A DNA stretch of 64,000 nt from Eudorina sp. 2006-703-Eu-15 (GCA_003117195.1 BDSI01000113.1:124001-188000), one strand, 5' to 3'; positions 39,200 through 52,882 are shown, counted from the stretch's first letter. Made by a program: numbers and translations. The notes: a model not told the origin generated them from the letters alone.

Positions 39200-41924
39200 C
39201 GGATTGATCGGGGATGTCAGGCGAAGCGGTTTGAGTCGGAAATACTGATTCGAGATCTCGTGTACGGAGCTCCATATTATCTGCATTGACATGCGCGAGG
39301 TATAATATGTCCCACAGAGCGGTGACCTGCGGTGACCTGCCCCGGAAGCGAGCTTCAGATAGTGGGGCAGTGAAGCGGCGTGTAGCGAGAGGGGGGCGAG
39401 GCGAGAGGGAATGGAAGAAGGGCGCGGCGTCCGCGCGTGTCATCTGCTGCGGGGCTGATCGGGGTGGTGGTGGACTACCATTGAAGTGGTTGTGTATGGA
39501 CTTCGCAACGGTTGTGGTCGCCTGTCACAGACCCGCGCGCTCGGCAGGCAGTGGTCTCTCCAGAGCTGGGTGGGACGGTGGGAGGGTCTTCGTGGTTTCG
39601 CGGCGGAGGCAAGGAGCGCAGGGACAGCAGAGGGGCGGATGGGGGGATGACTGACAGGTTCCCTCAGACCGCGGATACATGCCTCGGATGGGGAGGATGG
39701 CAGGCACCTGCGCGGCGTTGGGGGTGGTTGTGACGGTTGGGCGCAGTGTGCCTCACGTCGCGCAAGTAGACGACCTTCCCCTCGCTTGCCCTATGCATGC
39801 GGTCTCGCCCTTTCTTCCCTGCCTGGGGCATCAGTGAGCAGGTGTCGGACTCAACCTGTGTGTCTGCGCGTATGTGTATGTGTGTGCGCGCGCGTGTGTG
39901 TATGTATGTGTGTTTGGTGACTGCCGCGGCTGTTCATCTGATCAGCAGTCGGTGTGGTGGTGCGGTGATACCGACTCGCGGTACTGTGTGTATTTGATTT
40001 GCTGGCTTGGGCCCACGAAGGGGTTGGTCGAGGTCCTCCACACATCAGCGGCGGGATCCCGTCGATCCCCGGACACCACCTCGTGCCAGCCACCCACACC
40101 CGCGCGAGGTCAGGGGTTAAACCCCGGGGGGTGGGGGTACTTCCCATGCCGTGGAGCTCCCTGGGTCGCTCCTGCGCTGCGGGAGCTTCACATCTTATCT
40201 CGGACCTGACCAAGTTGGCCTTCGTGGTTGACGGTTGAGGGCGATTTGGCCAGTCGTGGTGGCGGCACCGGTAGATCTCGTGATCTGACTCGCGAGCCCC
40301 TCGCTTGTTAGGCGCTACGGCCATAGCGCCGTCACTACCTGGTGCCTTATCCACTCGTTGAGGCCTTTCCTTTGGATACAACCTATGAGGCCGGCGTCGG
40401 GGCAACGAGGCCGTTGCGCGTCTGGGATGTGCTGATGGCCGTTGCCACGTAGGCGGGTGCAAGAGCCTTGAGCTCTTGGTAGGGGCGTGAAACTGGAGTG
40501 CTTGCACCACCTTCGTTGGAGAGAGAAATGGAGGAGGGTATGTGGACCTGCGGCTTTACGGAATGGAAAGGAGTGCAATCTCGAGTGGTGTTGAGTGGGA
40601 GAGCGAGTGCTGCATTGGCGTCTGTGGAAGTTGTTGTGTTGGGCGGTTGCTTCAGACCCCCCCGTTGCGATCACGGGAGGGGAGGTGCGGTGATGAGCGG
40701 TCACCGTCTTGGGTCCCGGAAGGCATGGGTTCAGGTGCATGGCCTTCCGTCTGACTTGTTTGACGAGGAGGAGGTGGTCTGGGTCAACGCGAGGGAACAT
40801 GAGTTGACCTTGTAAGATGTCCGGAGTGATGAAGTTCGCCGTTGTTCGCCCTAAGCGAGAGCGGACCGATGCGTGTGCATGTCCCCATGTTCCCGAATGA
40901 TGTTGGGTCTCGGTGAGGCGGTGTTAGCTGGCCCGCTGCTGCTGGTGGACCGCAAGAATTCGTGAATCCCGGTAAGGTCGTGTAACGGGCTACGCCGGGA
41001 AGTGAGGACAGGAACCTAAAATGGGGTCTGCAGCGGCGACACTAGGGTGTAGCTGCAAGGCCCGGGAATATGGGCTGGTGCAAGTCCGGGAGATCCAACG
41101 ATTGACAACATTTGGCAAGCAGAATGTGTGCGGCCGGTCTGGAGCTGCACTTCTGGTGTTCACATGCGCCAGGAGCGCCAGGCTATTGGAGCATATCCAA
41201 GCCGGTGACCGTGAGTAATCCTGTGGGTAAATCGGGGTGAGGTGGGGAGGAGAACCATGCGCCGGGTGATGGATAGGGGACCGAGTCGCCTGGCCGCCTG
41301 AAATCTTTGTGTTCAGGGGACAGTCATTGGTAAACTGACAGTCCGGCAGGCATGCATACCACAACACGGAAGATAAATAACAAATGACTTGTTGGCCAGG
41401 CGCCCGAGCTGACTGAAAACCGGCATGGAAGATGCACACGATCCAAATCCATGAATGTTGCGCATATCTTACATATTACTTCTCCTGTAAACATGCCGAA
41501 ATCTGTCACAAAACATGAGGAACGCTAAGGTACGGCGCAAAACCGCGGCCACACGACAATATTATTAGTCACTGTACTAACAACATCTTACCAACTCTGT
41601 ATTGGAAGGATAGCGAATCCGACGCCGCGCAGAAACGGTAACTTACCTTATGGCGTCCCATAACCTTTGTCTCCCGAGCACATGATTAAGCTTCAAGCTT
41701 TTGCTGGTCATGACGGACAGACGATAAAGATGGGCCCGGATAACGCAACACCAACACCGGCGGCGTCATCACAAAGGAAGCCGACCGGATCAACGTGCGC
41801 TGTGACAAGCTATGTACATGTGCGCGTTTCCGTGAGAGGCATTACGGTGCCCCAGCTCATTTGCAGTATTGCAATGTTTCGTCTCTTGACGCCTTTGCCA
41901 TTTCGTTTCGGACAGGCCGTCGAT
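39200..41924. other. Intergenic region between dehydrogenase and phosphodiesterase genes
   Basis: No gene is supported on either strand. A plus-strand TGTAA at 40811-40815 and another near 40980 could end the dehydrogenase transcript with a long 3' UTR. A (GT)-rich run lies at about 39868-39912. The bases 41300-41700 are AT-rich and probably belong to the promoter of the phosphodiesterase gene. The frame of that gene's first exon is open back to 41667 with possible starts at 41682 and 41709. Confidence 0.5.
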
Positions 41925-44900
41925 ATGGTAGTGCGCAAATTCCCGTCGACTCTTCTTTGGCCGCTCTTGTTGCTATCAGTCATTTGTGGCGTTGGCATAT
42001 GGGTGGTTACAAAGGCAGCGCATATTAGCGCTGACGACGCTAAGGTGACTAAGCTCCTGGGGCTTCGTGCTTTTGCGATGGAAGACTCAAAATAGTCGAG
42101 CAATATAGAGCTATATCTACTGCTTAAAGACTTACAAGATGCAGTCCTTGGCAGATTGTCGCTGACCTGTTCTCTTCCACAAGGACGCTGACTGTGAAGC
42201 CCTGACTGGTTTCGCAGGCCCACGCGCTGACACATGCCAACGTTGCGGCTGAAAAATATGGCCAGCTTGTGAGCTCGAGCTTCTCACTCACACAGGTACT
42301 GGACTCCCTTGTGCGACATAATCCCCAGTTTGGCGCGGTCAGCGGCCTCTTCAACACCATGGCACCGGCGCTCATCTCTGCGGTGCGTGGGCGTTTGGTT
42401 GAAATTTTTAAAGGATGGCAAATTAGCCCCCTCATCCGCTTTTACATCCAAGCGGTTTGCGGTTAGGATTCACGGTTACAAGGGGGACCAACAACCAAGT
42501 TGATCGCTCGCCGTACAGGCGTAGACGGACTGTTCATCCTACCCCAGGGGCATGCCCTGCACGAAGCAAGGAGCCATGCCAAAGAATAGAAGCCAGGGCA
42601 CCACCGGACCCAAGCCTTCAAAAGTATGAACTGCCGAAGGGCAGGAGCAAACCGCGGCCAACAACCAGCCGAAAGACACATAGGGCTGCCACATAGGGCC
42701 CGGAAGACACAACGCACCGACGCAGCCAATCCCGCACCAGAGTACGGCACAATCCAATTATTCAGCCAGGGACCACCAGCACCAAGCCAACAAATAGAAG
42801 AGCACGAGACGATGAGCGCCAGGCCCACCGTACGCGAATAGGACACAAGGCAAGGGGGGCGGGACCAGGGGACCCCTCCAACCCCCTTAGTTCAGAAAGT
42901 CCAGCACGGACACAGCGCGCGGAAGCGGACCCGGCCGAGCAGGCGGGGTGTATGACGTATCACAGCCACGGCGATGCTCACGTCCCATCTCTTTGCATAC
43001 CCGCGCCAAACGCTCGACTCTTGCCACCTCACTCCTTCAGGCACCTTGCGATTGCATCCGCAGCTTGGAACTGGTGCCTGCGGGGGTCATTCGCCTAGTG
43101 CACCCGGAAGCGGGTAACGAGTTCCTTGTGGGGAAGGACGTGTTCGCAGGTAGGGTAGGGACCCCACCTGTAAGCCGGATGGATACACTAATATGATTCA
43201 TATACTGTATGTGTAGTAAACACGGGCCTTGCGCGGGTGCAATATGGCGGTGGATACACTTCCTGCAGCCCGGCCGGGTGATCCCGCCGTCTTGATGTAT
43301 GCCTGCCTGCAGACCCACTAACTGCCATGGAGGCGATCAGTTCCGTATCTTACTCGGACCTCAACGTCAGAGGTCCTCTCCACGGGCTGGCGGGCAGCAA
43401 CAGCAGCAGCGGCGGCAGCGTGCTGTTGATTCGCAAGGCCATACATCTGCCCGTGTCCGACCCCGCGGAGAACTGGGGCCGGCCGGACTCCCCCAATCCG
43501 GCGTGCGGCCCTCCCTGCGAGTACAACCCCACAACCGGGACAAAGTTTTGGGGCCTGGTGAGCCGTGTCATGACACTGCGGGCTCCGGGAACCGGATTTG
43601 ACACATCCACCACCGCATGTTTAGAGGAGGGATTACCAAGCACCGCCAGCACCAACAGACCCGTCACATTACCATCACATGCCTTCGCGCCTTGCACACT
43701 CTATCTCGACCGCCGCCGCAATGCAAGTTGTTCCCCCGGCCGCTGCTCCCTCACTCCTCTCCAAACATCTGAAGGCCGTGTTAGTCATCCAACTTGACGC
43801 GCTGACCACCTCCGGGCGCGGCAACAATGGGAGCAGCTCCACCGGCAATGATTTCCCGGTGTCGGCGCCGCTGCGGTTGCTCACGGATCTTGGGTACCGC
43901 TTCGCGCTGGTGGCCCCCACCGCATCTACGGGCTCGAGTTCAAATGGCAGCGGTAGTGGTACCACGGAAATTGTGGTGGAGTCAAGTCCCGGCGGCGCCG
44001 GACCGCATGCAGTGACAGCATCGGTGGAGCTGGCCCAGGGGTCTGAGGTGAGGGATGACAGGGGGTGTTACCCAGCCCTTCCTGGCATGCATGTCTGCCC
44101 GAGGTCAAGAGCCGCTTCGGGTGGCCTGCCTGCCGCCCTGGAGTCTGCGGTCCGTTCATTATTCATTCATTCGTTCATCTATTCTTTCATTCGTTCATTC
44201 GTTCAATCGTTCCCTCCTGCTCCACAGTGGACCCTGATGGTGGGTCCCCGGGGAGCCAGCTGGATGCCTCCGTGGTACGGTGGTGTCGTGGCCGTAATCG
44301 TCGTAGTCGCGCTGGTGGCTGCCGCGCTGCTCCTCGCAGTGTTGGTGTCTAGGTGCGCCGCTTGGGGAGGGGGCAGGGATGGACGGGAGAGGGATGTCTG
44401 GGCCGGCAAGCGAGCCGGCTCGAATGGGTGCCATTGCAGCGACGCGAAAGCGAAACGGGGAAAGAAGGGCTTGGAGAAGGACGTGAATCACAAGTGCTGC
44501 CTGTGTTTCGATTTGGGTCGCATCCAAACTTCGCGTTCGTGCGTGCATGCGCTCAAGATGATAGAGGTTTTGAGCAAGATGTTGTCCCCGAACCTCTGTC
44601 CAGCAACTCGCGGCTCCGCGAGTTGTATTCTTGAAGACGCACGGTATCGCGTCCGCCCGTCGTGTGCGCAGGCGGCGGTGCCGTATGGTGCTCGAGGCGC
44701 TTCTTCCCTCGGATATGATCCAGGATCTGCAAACCGAGGCCGTGACCTTGGAGCCCAAGACCCGGCAGGACTGGGGTGAGGACGTGGCATGGGGCCTGCC
44801 TGTATGGGACGGGCGTTTGGCGTTGGGGATTTCATTTGCGACGATGGTGATATGTCTGAGAGGCGGAATGCTCATCACACATTTGACATTTCCGCCTTCA

Positions 44901-46916
44901 TTGCCTGGGTGTTTACATAAGAGACCCGGGCCTTCAATGCCCGGGTGTACATGCAGAGAGCCCTGCCGACGTTTTATTGGAGCTGCTCAATGCGCTGATG
45001 TCCGGACTGGCGCCCGACCTGCGGGAAGTGGTGCTGCTGAGGACGGTGCTGCGCCGCCGACTGGACGTCTACCGACCCTTCAACCTCAAGGCCCGAATGC
45101 GTGAGGCCCACCTGGATGTGAGTTTGGTGGATGGTTGGGCTGGAGGATGGGAAATGTGCATTGAGGGCGCGCGGCGCCGCGACGCAGGTAGGCCTGACGG
45201 AAGCGGTATGCCTGTCGACTTCTCTCCATCAACCGCATGGCCGGCGTTATCCTGCCACAAACGCGCCCCCCCGCCCGTCAAGAGCAAGGGGGCAACCAGC
45301 CCCGCTGCGCGCCTTCATGCCCCATTCGGGTTTTATGGCCGTACGTGCTCCTCCCTGATGCCATAATGCTCCGTGCCCGCGCTCGCTATGCTTGCCGCTT
45401 ACGGCCAGTCATGGCTCTATGCCTAAGAAGCGCTAGGAATTTGCTTTGGAAGTGTTGCGATGTGAGGAAGCTTCAGCTATCACCCATGAGCCATGAACCA
45501 TGGCGCCCTAAGGTCCTCTTTCGCCTGATCCATTCATTCAATCACTCGACCACTCAGTCTTTATTTATTCGGTGCGCTCTTCTGTGGCCCCATCCAGACT
45601 GACGTGGCCAGTGCCCTGATGCGACAGCTGGGCAACCCCGGGGACATGCGTCTCAGCAGCGGCGGCGCCGACGGCAGTAGCGCGGACAGCGCCAGCAGCA
45701 GCGCAAGCGAAGATGACTGCCAGGGCGGGCGCTGGGGTCGTGGACCCCGCGGGAAGACGGGGGAACGCGGCGGCCGGAGGGCGTCTGCACGGGAGGTTGA
45801 CATGGCTCGCTACAGCCAGGAGCTGGAAGTCCGCTGCCGGACGGTGAAGGGGGCTCTGGAGTTCATATTGGAGGCTGCCCGGGACGATCAGGCCATGGTC
45901 GCGTCGGCAGCGGCAGAGGCGACGGTGGAAACCGCGGCAGGCGAAGGCGGCGGGGAGGCGTATGAGCGGCCATCGGATGCGTCCTCTGCTGCATGGGTTG
46001 CGCAGCGCCTGGCGATGGATGGAGCCCGCGGCGGCCGCCTGGCCTACCCATTCCGCCACGTGCTTCCAATCAGCCCTGGAGCGGACCGCGAGGACTCGAG
46101 GGAGGGTGCTGCTGTTGATCGCCTTCGCGCGTGCCAACCACCGCAGCAGCTGTCGTCAGGCGGCGCACCTTTACAGTCAGACGACCTCGGCGGCCCTGCC
46201 GCTGCTATTGCGACTGCTACTCCTGCTGCAACTGCTGTTACTGCGGATGGGAGCGGCATCACCACCGATGTGGGTTGCACGATGAGGAATTTGGCGGCGA
46301 CCTCGGCGGCTTCGGATCGGTCATGCTCGTCCCGGAGAATTTGCAACGATTTTCGCATTAGCGCCACGGCGCTCTCCCAGCGGCCATTCAGTGAGCCGCC
46401 GCGCGCGTCCGTGGGTGGTCACCCCGGCAGCCCCTGGGGTCTACGCTCCAATCAGGACTGCCCACAGCAGCCGGACTTGGTCACCGCGTCTCGTCCGCAA
46501 TCTGGCGTTGCCACGGGGTCGCTGAAACCCAGCGGCGGCGCGGGTCGAGAGGCACCTTATCAGGCATCCCGGGTGGAGAGTTTGGGGCACTGCAACAAGC
46601 AGCTGTTGCTGACCGTGGAGGCGGAGGCCCTGGCGGCAGCCATGGAGGAGGGACGCTGCGGCAAGCTGCCGCCCACCATCAGCGGGGCGACGGCCAGGGG
46701 CGTCAGCCTCGTGGTGGTGGCCGCCGGTGAGGGATGCGGAGAGACGGGCGGCCCCGGTGGTGATACTGCCGCCTCTGCACCGGTGCCCTGCTGTGGTGTC
46801 AGCTCGCCACGCTGCCCTGCAACGATTCCCGGCAACGTGCCCTTGTCTATGGCGGAGGAAGACGACCAGCAGCAGCAAGAGGAGAGCAGCCGCCAACAAC
46901 GCCGGCGGGTCCGTCG

Positions 46917-46952
<36 letters not shown>

Positions 46953-49900
46953 AAAACAACAAGAGACAGCAGCTGGCTGTAGCAGAGCCCCATGCAGCCC
47001 CGCAGCAGCTCCCGCTGATCAGCGACAGGGCGCGGGTTGGTCCCTGGAGCTGACCCGGCTGGCCTCAGGCAGCACGCCCTCCAAGTCAAGACCGCGGGGA
47101 TTTGGGGTCCCCACGGGTCCCTTCCAGGGGCAGGGCAGTGTGATGAGCGGAGGCGGTGTGGCCGGTCAAGCCATGCAGATGGCTCGGGATGGGCCTCGAG
47201 GGGCCGGCAACGGCCGTGGCGAGTCGCGCTTGCGCACAGCAGCGGCCGCGGCGGGGGGCGCCTCCCCTGTGAACGGGGCCCCCGGGTCGTTCCGGGGCTC
47301 AGAGATTGAGGAGCCGGCACCCGTGTCCGCGGAGGTGCGCGTGGTGTCGTCGACGTTTCCGCGCTATGTGACTCGCAAGAATGTTTCGACGCCGCCAAGG
47401 CCCGTGGTTGAGCAGGTGCGTGGTGGGTTGGGGGCTGTGCAGCTTGTCGTGGGCGAGGTGATGGCGGCCAAACCATCCCTCGTATCACCGAAGGCAGCGT
47501 ATTGGTAACGTTTTTGCCCCCTGCATTTTAACAGCCTCGTCACCGTGCTAGGTCCAGCGCGAATTGCAGGACGAAGGGCATGTGCCGTAGAGGCATACCT
47601 TATAAAAATGTTGATTTCCCTGGTGTCAAAGGAGGAGCGTGCGTAGCTCATCCCAGTACAGTGATCTTGCCCTTAGGAGTGGCCGGGCGAGGGCCGGTGC
47701 AGAGCGCGCGCGCGCCCTGCAGTCGAGTTCCCCTTCAAACCTATCTAGCACCCCGAACATACACCGGCTCGCGGGCGCGCCAACAGTCCCTAAGCGCCCC
47801 CCGCTGCAGCCAAGCTGAGGCCAAGCCATGCGCCTCTGGGTCGGGATTCCGTCGCAGCGCTACCGATCTGCCGCGATGTACCTCTCCCTGTCGCATCTGT
47901 ATGATGTATGTCCCGCCCGCTCTCGCCCGCGCTTCTGCCCCGTTCCGCGTTTGATCATTTCCTGTTGTTGCAGGTGGAGCGGCTGCTGTCCGGGTGTGAC
48001 CGCTGGCAGTTCGACACGTGGGCGCTGCAGGAGGCGTCCGGCGGCCACGCGCTGTCGTCGCTGGGCTTCTTCCTGATCCAGCGGGCGGGGCTGGTGGATC
48101 AACTCAGGCTGGAACCCGTACGGCTGGCAAGGTCAGCCGGGGGTGTTTGTGCTTGTAATTGTGATTGTGATGGTGCTTGTGATTGTGATTGTGCATGTGA
48201 TTATCTTTGTGTCTGTGTGGGTGGGCCTTGATCGGAAGAGCGCTGGGGGAACCGACAGGTGGAGGTGGGCTTGTAGTATTGAGCTGCACCGCTTGCTTGG
48301 GGCCGTAGCACCGCTTGCTTGGGGCGGTAGTTCGTCAGGGAGGATGGGCAGGAGGAGGACGGACGCAGCCAGGAGGCATTGCAGTCCGTGATGGGAATGG
48401 ACAGCCCACCGGCTGACACTAGGAGGCATCGCCGCGACAATGATTGGTATTCGGGCTTGAGGACAGGGCATGTTTCCGCACCTGCGGCGGTGAAACGCCG
48501 AGTCGCCGCGTGGAGGTCGAGCCAACCCTAACCGACCTGTCATGCCACGTCCCGCCGTGCCCCGTCTCGCCCCTTCCCGCCAACGCGCCGATCAGGCTGT
48601 TGCGCACCCTGGAGTCGGGCTACTCCGCCTCCAACCCCTATCACAATGCGGCCCACGCCGCCGACGTGCTCCACACCCTGCACGTGCTGCTGCACGGCAC
48701 CCGCCTCACGGTGCACTACTTGGACCCGCTGGGGCTGCTGGCGGCGTACTTTGCAGCGGTGGGTCGCAGTGAGCGGGCGGAATGCTAGCGCGATGGATGG
48801 GCGATGGGAATCGGGAGGTTGGTCGGTCCGCATCGGGGGACGGCGGGCGTTACTGAATTCATCCCACACGCACGCGGAATGGGCTTCCCGTTTGGTTGGC
48901 GGAGTTGCGATCGGTTGAGTGGCGAGTTGCGAAACATGTACAACGTGCGATCCCATCGGCGTTTTCGTCGGCGCAGATGCACGAAGGTGCGAATGGGGTA
49001 TGTCACCCGCTCACGGCAACAACTATTGTAACCGGCCCGCGGTGACATTCATTCATTCATTCTTTCTTTCTTTCATTCAATCGCGTGGCCTTTCCCTGAC
49101 CAGGTTATCCACGACTACAGCCACCCCGGGCTTACCAACGACTTCCTGGTGGCCATCTCGCACCCGCTGGCCCTGCGCTACAACGACCACTCCCCCCTGG
49201 AGTCCCACCACGTCGCTGCCGCCTTCAGTCTGCTGGCGGAGCGGCCCGACCTGGATATCACGGAGGTGCTCACTCGGGAGCAGCGGGCGGCCTTTCGGAA
49301 GCAGGTAGGGGCTTGTGCGGGTACAGGAGGGGTAGGGGCGGGTGCGGGCATAACAGGGTAGAGAAAATTGGTAGGCATACTCCGTCAGGCTGCGCTGGAG
49401 GGTACAGGAGGGAGTCAAGGGCGCTTTGCCGCCATTCCTAACTACTTATTTTGACCACCGGCGGCAAGCAACAATTAAACCGGGGCAGAGGGGTGAAGGC
49501 ATCTGGCGGTGCCGCATCCGTACTGCAGCCAGAATTACGGGCCCCTAGGGTTCCAAACTTGCAATGGAGAAGGACGACACACTGTTCCAAAGGACAACAC
49601 CGGTACCCCGCACCTGCCATTCCTGCATCCTACACACAACGACACACATCCTCATCCACGCCACCCGCGCCACAAGCTGCTTATCTCCTCCCCCCTCACC
49701 CGCTGTCCCCTCCTGCGCGGGGCCCAGGTGGTTGATCTGGTCCTGGCCACGGACATGAAGCAGCACTTCGCCATCCTCAACCAGTTCAACACGGTGCACC
49801 GACTTGCGGGACACTACAACACACTCGCCCCGGCGGCGGCTGCTACGGGGACGGGGTCACACTGCGGGCAAGTTATCCGTATCGGCGTAGCAGGGTTTCT

Positions 49901-52240
49901 GGGGTGCCGCCGTTGGTGCGCTGCTCTGCGTTGGCTGTAGGATGACGATCGATGCCGTCAGGATGTCGGTGCAGGAAATCGCAGTGGCAGTGTAACCCTT
50001 GCGCCATGTCGCGGGCTCCCTACAACTGGTTCGTGTTCCTTAGGGAAGGGGTCTAGGGATACGCACAGGTCATGGCCGTACAGGTAGAGGCTGTACAGTA
50101 TTTCCCCTCGCACATGCGGGCGGGTAGCGTGCCAGGGTGTTGTCGGTAAGCCTGGCCAGCAGTCCACATGTTTGGTTTGTGCGCTTTCGACGCCTCTTGG
50201 CCTCTGCTGGTTTCTCCCTCTGGCATTGATACCGTACCTCGGACCCGCTGCTGCCATTTGCGCCTCTGCAGGGCCACCGACGCCCGCTCCGCTGCTGCGG
50301 GCCGGCGAGGTGGCACAGCGGGCCTGTGTGTGGCTGTGACGTCCGAGCACATTATCCCGCCGAAGCCGCTGAACGAGGCGGAGCGGGCCTTGACGCTGCA
50401 GGTGCGTGTGTGATTGAGAGCGCCTTAACCCACATACTTACCAAAGGACCTGCGATTTACTTACCATACGCAGCATAGGGCGAACAAACAGGACAGCCAA
50501 GTAAGACGACCGTGTGTGAGTGTAGTTGTGTGTCTGGGTGGAGTGTAGTGGCGCGTGTGGGTGTGATATTTAAGCAGGCAGAACAGGAGAGCGTGGTATG
50601 CGAGGGGCCGAGTGGCGCCCAGTAGTTTGCCCGTATGCGTATGTATTATACCCATTGCGCGTGTGGGTGTGAGTGTGGGTACGGGGGCCCGCGCGGTATG
50701 AACACGCGCAAGCGGACGTCACCCACCTACGGGTTGGAAGGCCGGGGGGCTCCCGCTCGCGGCGATCCCAACCCAGGGGAATGAAGGACGCCTTGTCTGT
50801 CGGTGCCCGCCAAACGACAGGCTGTGCCCCCTGACCCAGCATTCCTCCGTAAACTCCGCAATCCGGCGGCCATTGCACGGCACCTGCAGCAACACGACCT
50901 TACATGTGGCAGTATATATGGGCTGTCCACCAGGCTGTCAGCTGGTTTGTAACTGCTGTGTTTGTTCGTCTGTCCGCCGCCCCGTGTTGCTGGTCGCCCC
51001 GCACGTAAACCTGATAGAACCAATGAAAATAACAAAAATAATATAGTTAGCAATCTAGTAATGACAATGACAACGATGATGAACACACGCACGTGCACGC
51101 ACACGTGCAGGTGATGCTGAAGGCCGCCGACATCGGCCACTTGGGAGCTGGACTGGAGGGCCATAAGAGGTAGGTGCTTCTGGAAGAAGGCTGTGTTTGT
51201 GTGTGTGTGTGTGTACGTGCATGTGTATGTGCCCCCGGTGCCCAGCTCTGCACGGGGTACGGACATTGTTGCGATCACGGGACGGCTTCGTTGCTGTGCA
51301 CGACCTTTGACTCATGCCTCGGAAGCAGCACCAGTCGGAGGTTTGTGGCTGGGCCACCCATCGGGCGGGTGGGTAAGCGGCACAGGCGCATGGCGACACC
51401 CAATGAAGTTTACCGACCGGTTTGTGCTGCGCGGGGACGGGCGTGCCCGTGCCAGCCAAGTTAGCGACCTCGCAGCTCGTACCCCCACACACATACATTT
51501 TTGCACCCGCGCGCCTGCCCCAGGTGGCTGTCTGTGCTGGAGGAGGAGTTCTTCCGTCAGGGTGACCGGGAGCGGGAGTCCGGGCTCCCGATCAGCCCCC
51601 TGTTTGACCGGGGCAAGCAGGGCGTCAGCAAGAGCCAGGTACGTGGGTGGGTGGGGCTGTCAGGGGCAGGAGGGCCCTCGCGGGCGCCCGACGTGATGCA
51701 GGCCTATCCAAGTATGCTGGGGGTACTGCCCAAGTGGGGGTTGCCCACACCAACGGAAACCTGGTCGCTTTTGTTGCATGTTTGTCTCGTGTGTCCGTCG
51801 TTGGTTGCAATTATCAACTGAGCTGAGGCACCGATTACGGTCGTGCACCTTGCGGATCGTCCACGTCAGCTTCCGTCACCCGTGCGCGGGCCATATGCCC
51901 ATGCTGGATGTTGTCTGGCCGCGGGGTTTAGTCTGCAAAACGCATTCTTCGGTGAGGTCAATCTTGCATTACCGTCCCCATCCTTGACGCCAGCGTGTCC
52001 GTTATCCTAATTTCTTATCATTGACCCGCACCGCCACCGTTTCTGCTAACGACAATTCAGGTTGGGTTTTACGAGTTCGTGGCGCTTCCGCTTGTCCGAG
52101 CGGCCACGGAGGCCTTCCCTGGAGTCCGGCCGCTGCTCGAGTGCTTCCGGTCAAACTACTACCACTGGCGGCTCGTGGAGGCGGAGGCCGCCGGCGCGGC
52201 CTGCGCCGCGGCATCGGCGGCGGCGTCCCCATCGACGTAA
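41925..52240 (+). CDS. CHASE-domain, membrane-bound class I cyclic nucleotide phosphodiesterase
   Basis: Seventeen exons in phase: 41925-42044, 42218-42382, 43041-43149, 43313-43557, 43775-44047, 44228-44352, 44672-44775, 44957-45117, 45598-47415, 47974-48131, 48596-48758, 49104-49304, 49728-49855, 50272-50401, 51111-51169, 51524-51638, 52061-52240; 1417 residues (donor at 49855 is weak). It should hydrolyse cAMP and/or cGMP in response to an extracellular or lumenal signal. A first helix ([19 protein letters not shown], 9-28) and a second (about 317-343) flank a CHASE-like sensor with [19 protein letters not shown] and [14 protein letters not shown]. Exon 9 encodes 606 low-complexity residues including poly-Gln. 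The catalytic domain has [37 protein letters not shown] and the purine-binding Gln in SKSQVGFYEF, so it looks active. The start could be earlier in the same frame (41682). Confidence 0.9.
44157..44211. repeat. TTCATTCG-type simple repeat in an intron
   Basis: Irregular run of ATTC/GTTC words (TTCATTATTCATTCATTCG) directly before the pyrimidine-rich acceptor used at 44227/44228. Confidence 0.8.
46918..46972. repeat. CAG/CAA run coding for poly-glutamine
   Basis: About eleven CAG codons followed by CAA-rich codons within the long exon of the phosphodiesterase gene. It codes for an unbroken Gln tract, then QKQQ, inside the low-complexity linker before the catalytic domain. Confidence 0.92.
48143..48210. 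repeat. (TGTGAT)n-like imperfect hexanucleotide repeat
   Basis: Repeats of TGTGATTGTGATGGTGCT type in the intron that starts after 48131. Confidence 0.8.
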
Positions 52241-52877
52241 CGCCAGCGGCTGCGGCCTCATGAGCAGGCAACCTCGCTGCGGCAGCAGACCTGTCCGCGG
52301 CAACCGCTGCACTCGACTCGACTCGGCCATTGTAGCAGCGCGACACAGAGGCTTTCTCCAGATGTCTGGAACCCCTTTCTTCAGCAAACCCTGCCTACAG
52401 CCATCGCACCCGCCAAGCTGTCTGCACCTGACCAGTTAACGGCGTCCCGGGGGGTGCGGCATCGATGGGCGGCTGCGTGCCTAGGCAGCGCGTGGGGCTG
52501 CCGGCTGTAGTGGGATGCAGGTATGACGGCATGCCGTGCATACGGATGTATAGAGAGGAAGAAGCTGCGTTACTGTGCACTTGGTGGTGAGGAAGAACTG
52601 TGAGGGATGCCATCCTGATGTGTCGAGCTGCCATCGCTCGCGTGAGCTCGCGTGAAGATATGAGTGGAGTGCCCTGGTTTTTGAAGTAACCGGGTTTTGT
52701 GGACCGTACGACTGGCTGTACGACGGGTGGCGCAGCGGACCGATGGCCCATGGAAATAGGCCGACAGCTGCAGATGGCTCGTGTGGGGCAACGTGTACAA
52801 GTACGGCAACGGCAGGCACGGTGCTTTCATTCAGGCGTGCGCGCACAGGTACGCGCCGTAGGAGGAGTGGGCTTATT

Positions 52878-52882
52878 TGTAA
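52878..52882 (+). terminator. Candidate polyadenylation signal TGTAA of the phosphodiesterase gene
   Basis: TGTAA, the usual polyadenylation word of volvocalean algae, lies about 640 bases after the stop codon at 52240, a normal 3' UTR length for the group. It is followed by an A-rich stretch (AAAACATTCATTTTTT). Confidence 0.45.

Noticed and set aside
39851..40510. Minus-strand frame of 219 residues between the dehydrogenase and phosphodiesterase genes
   Set aside because: It has a composition-driven sequence with a His/Thr run from the GT repeat, no recognisable domain and no splice structure.
41667..41924. N-terminal extension of the phosphodiesterase from ATG 41682
   Set aside because: The frame is open, but the extra sequence has no domain, lies in AT-rich promoter-like DNA, and a trial intron inside it is out of phase. 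Kept only as an alternative start.
46441..46962. Minus-strand frame of 173 residues beginning with a poly-Leu run
   Set aside because: It is the antisense shadow of the poly-Gln stretch and linker of the phosphodiesterase.
50461..51060. Possible separate gene in the phosphodiesterase intron 50402-51110
   Set aside because: The frames are full of His/Thr and Cys/Val from GT/AC repeats and have no domain; the flanking exons join in phase across it.
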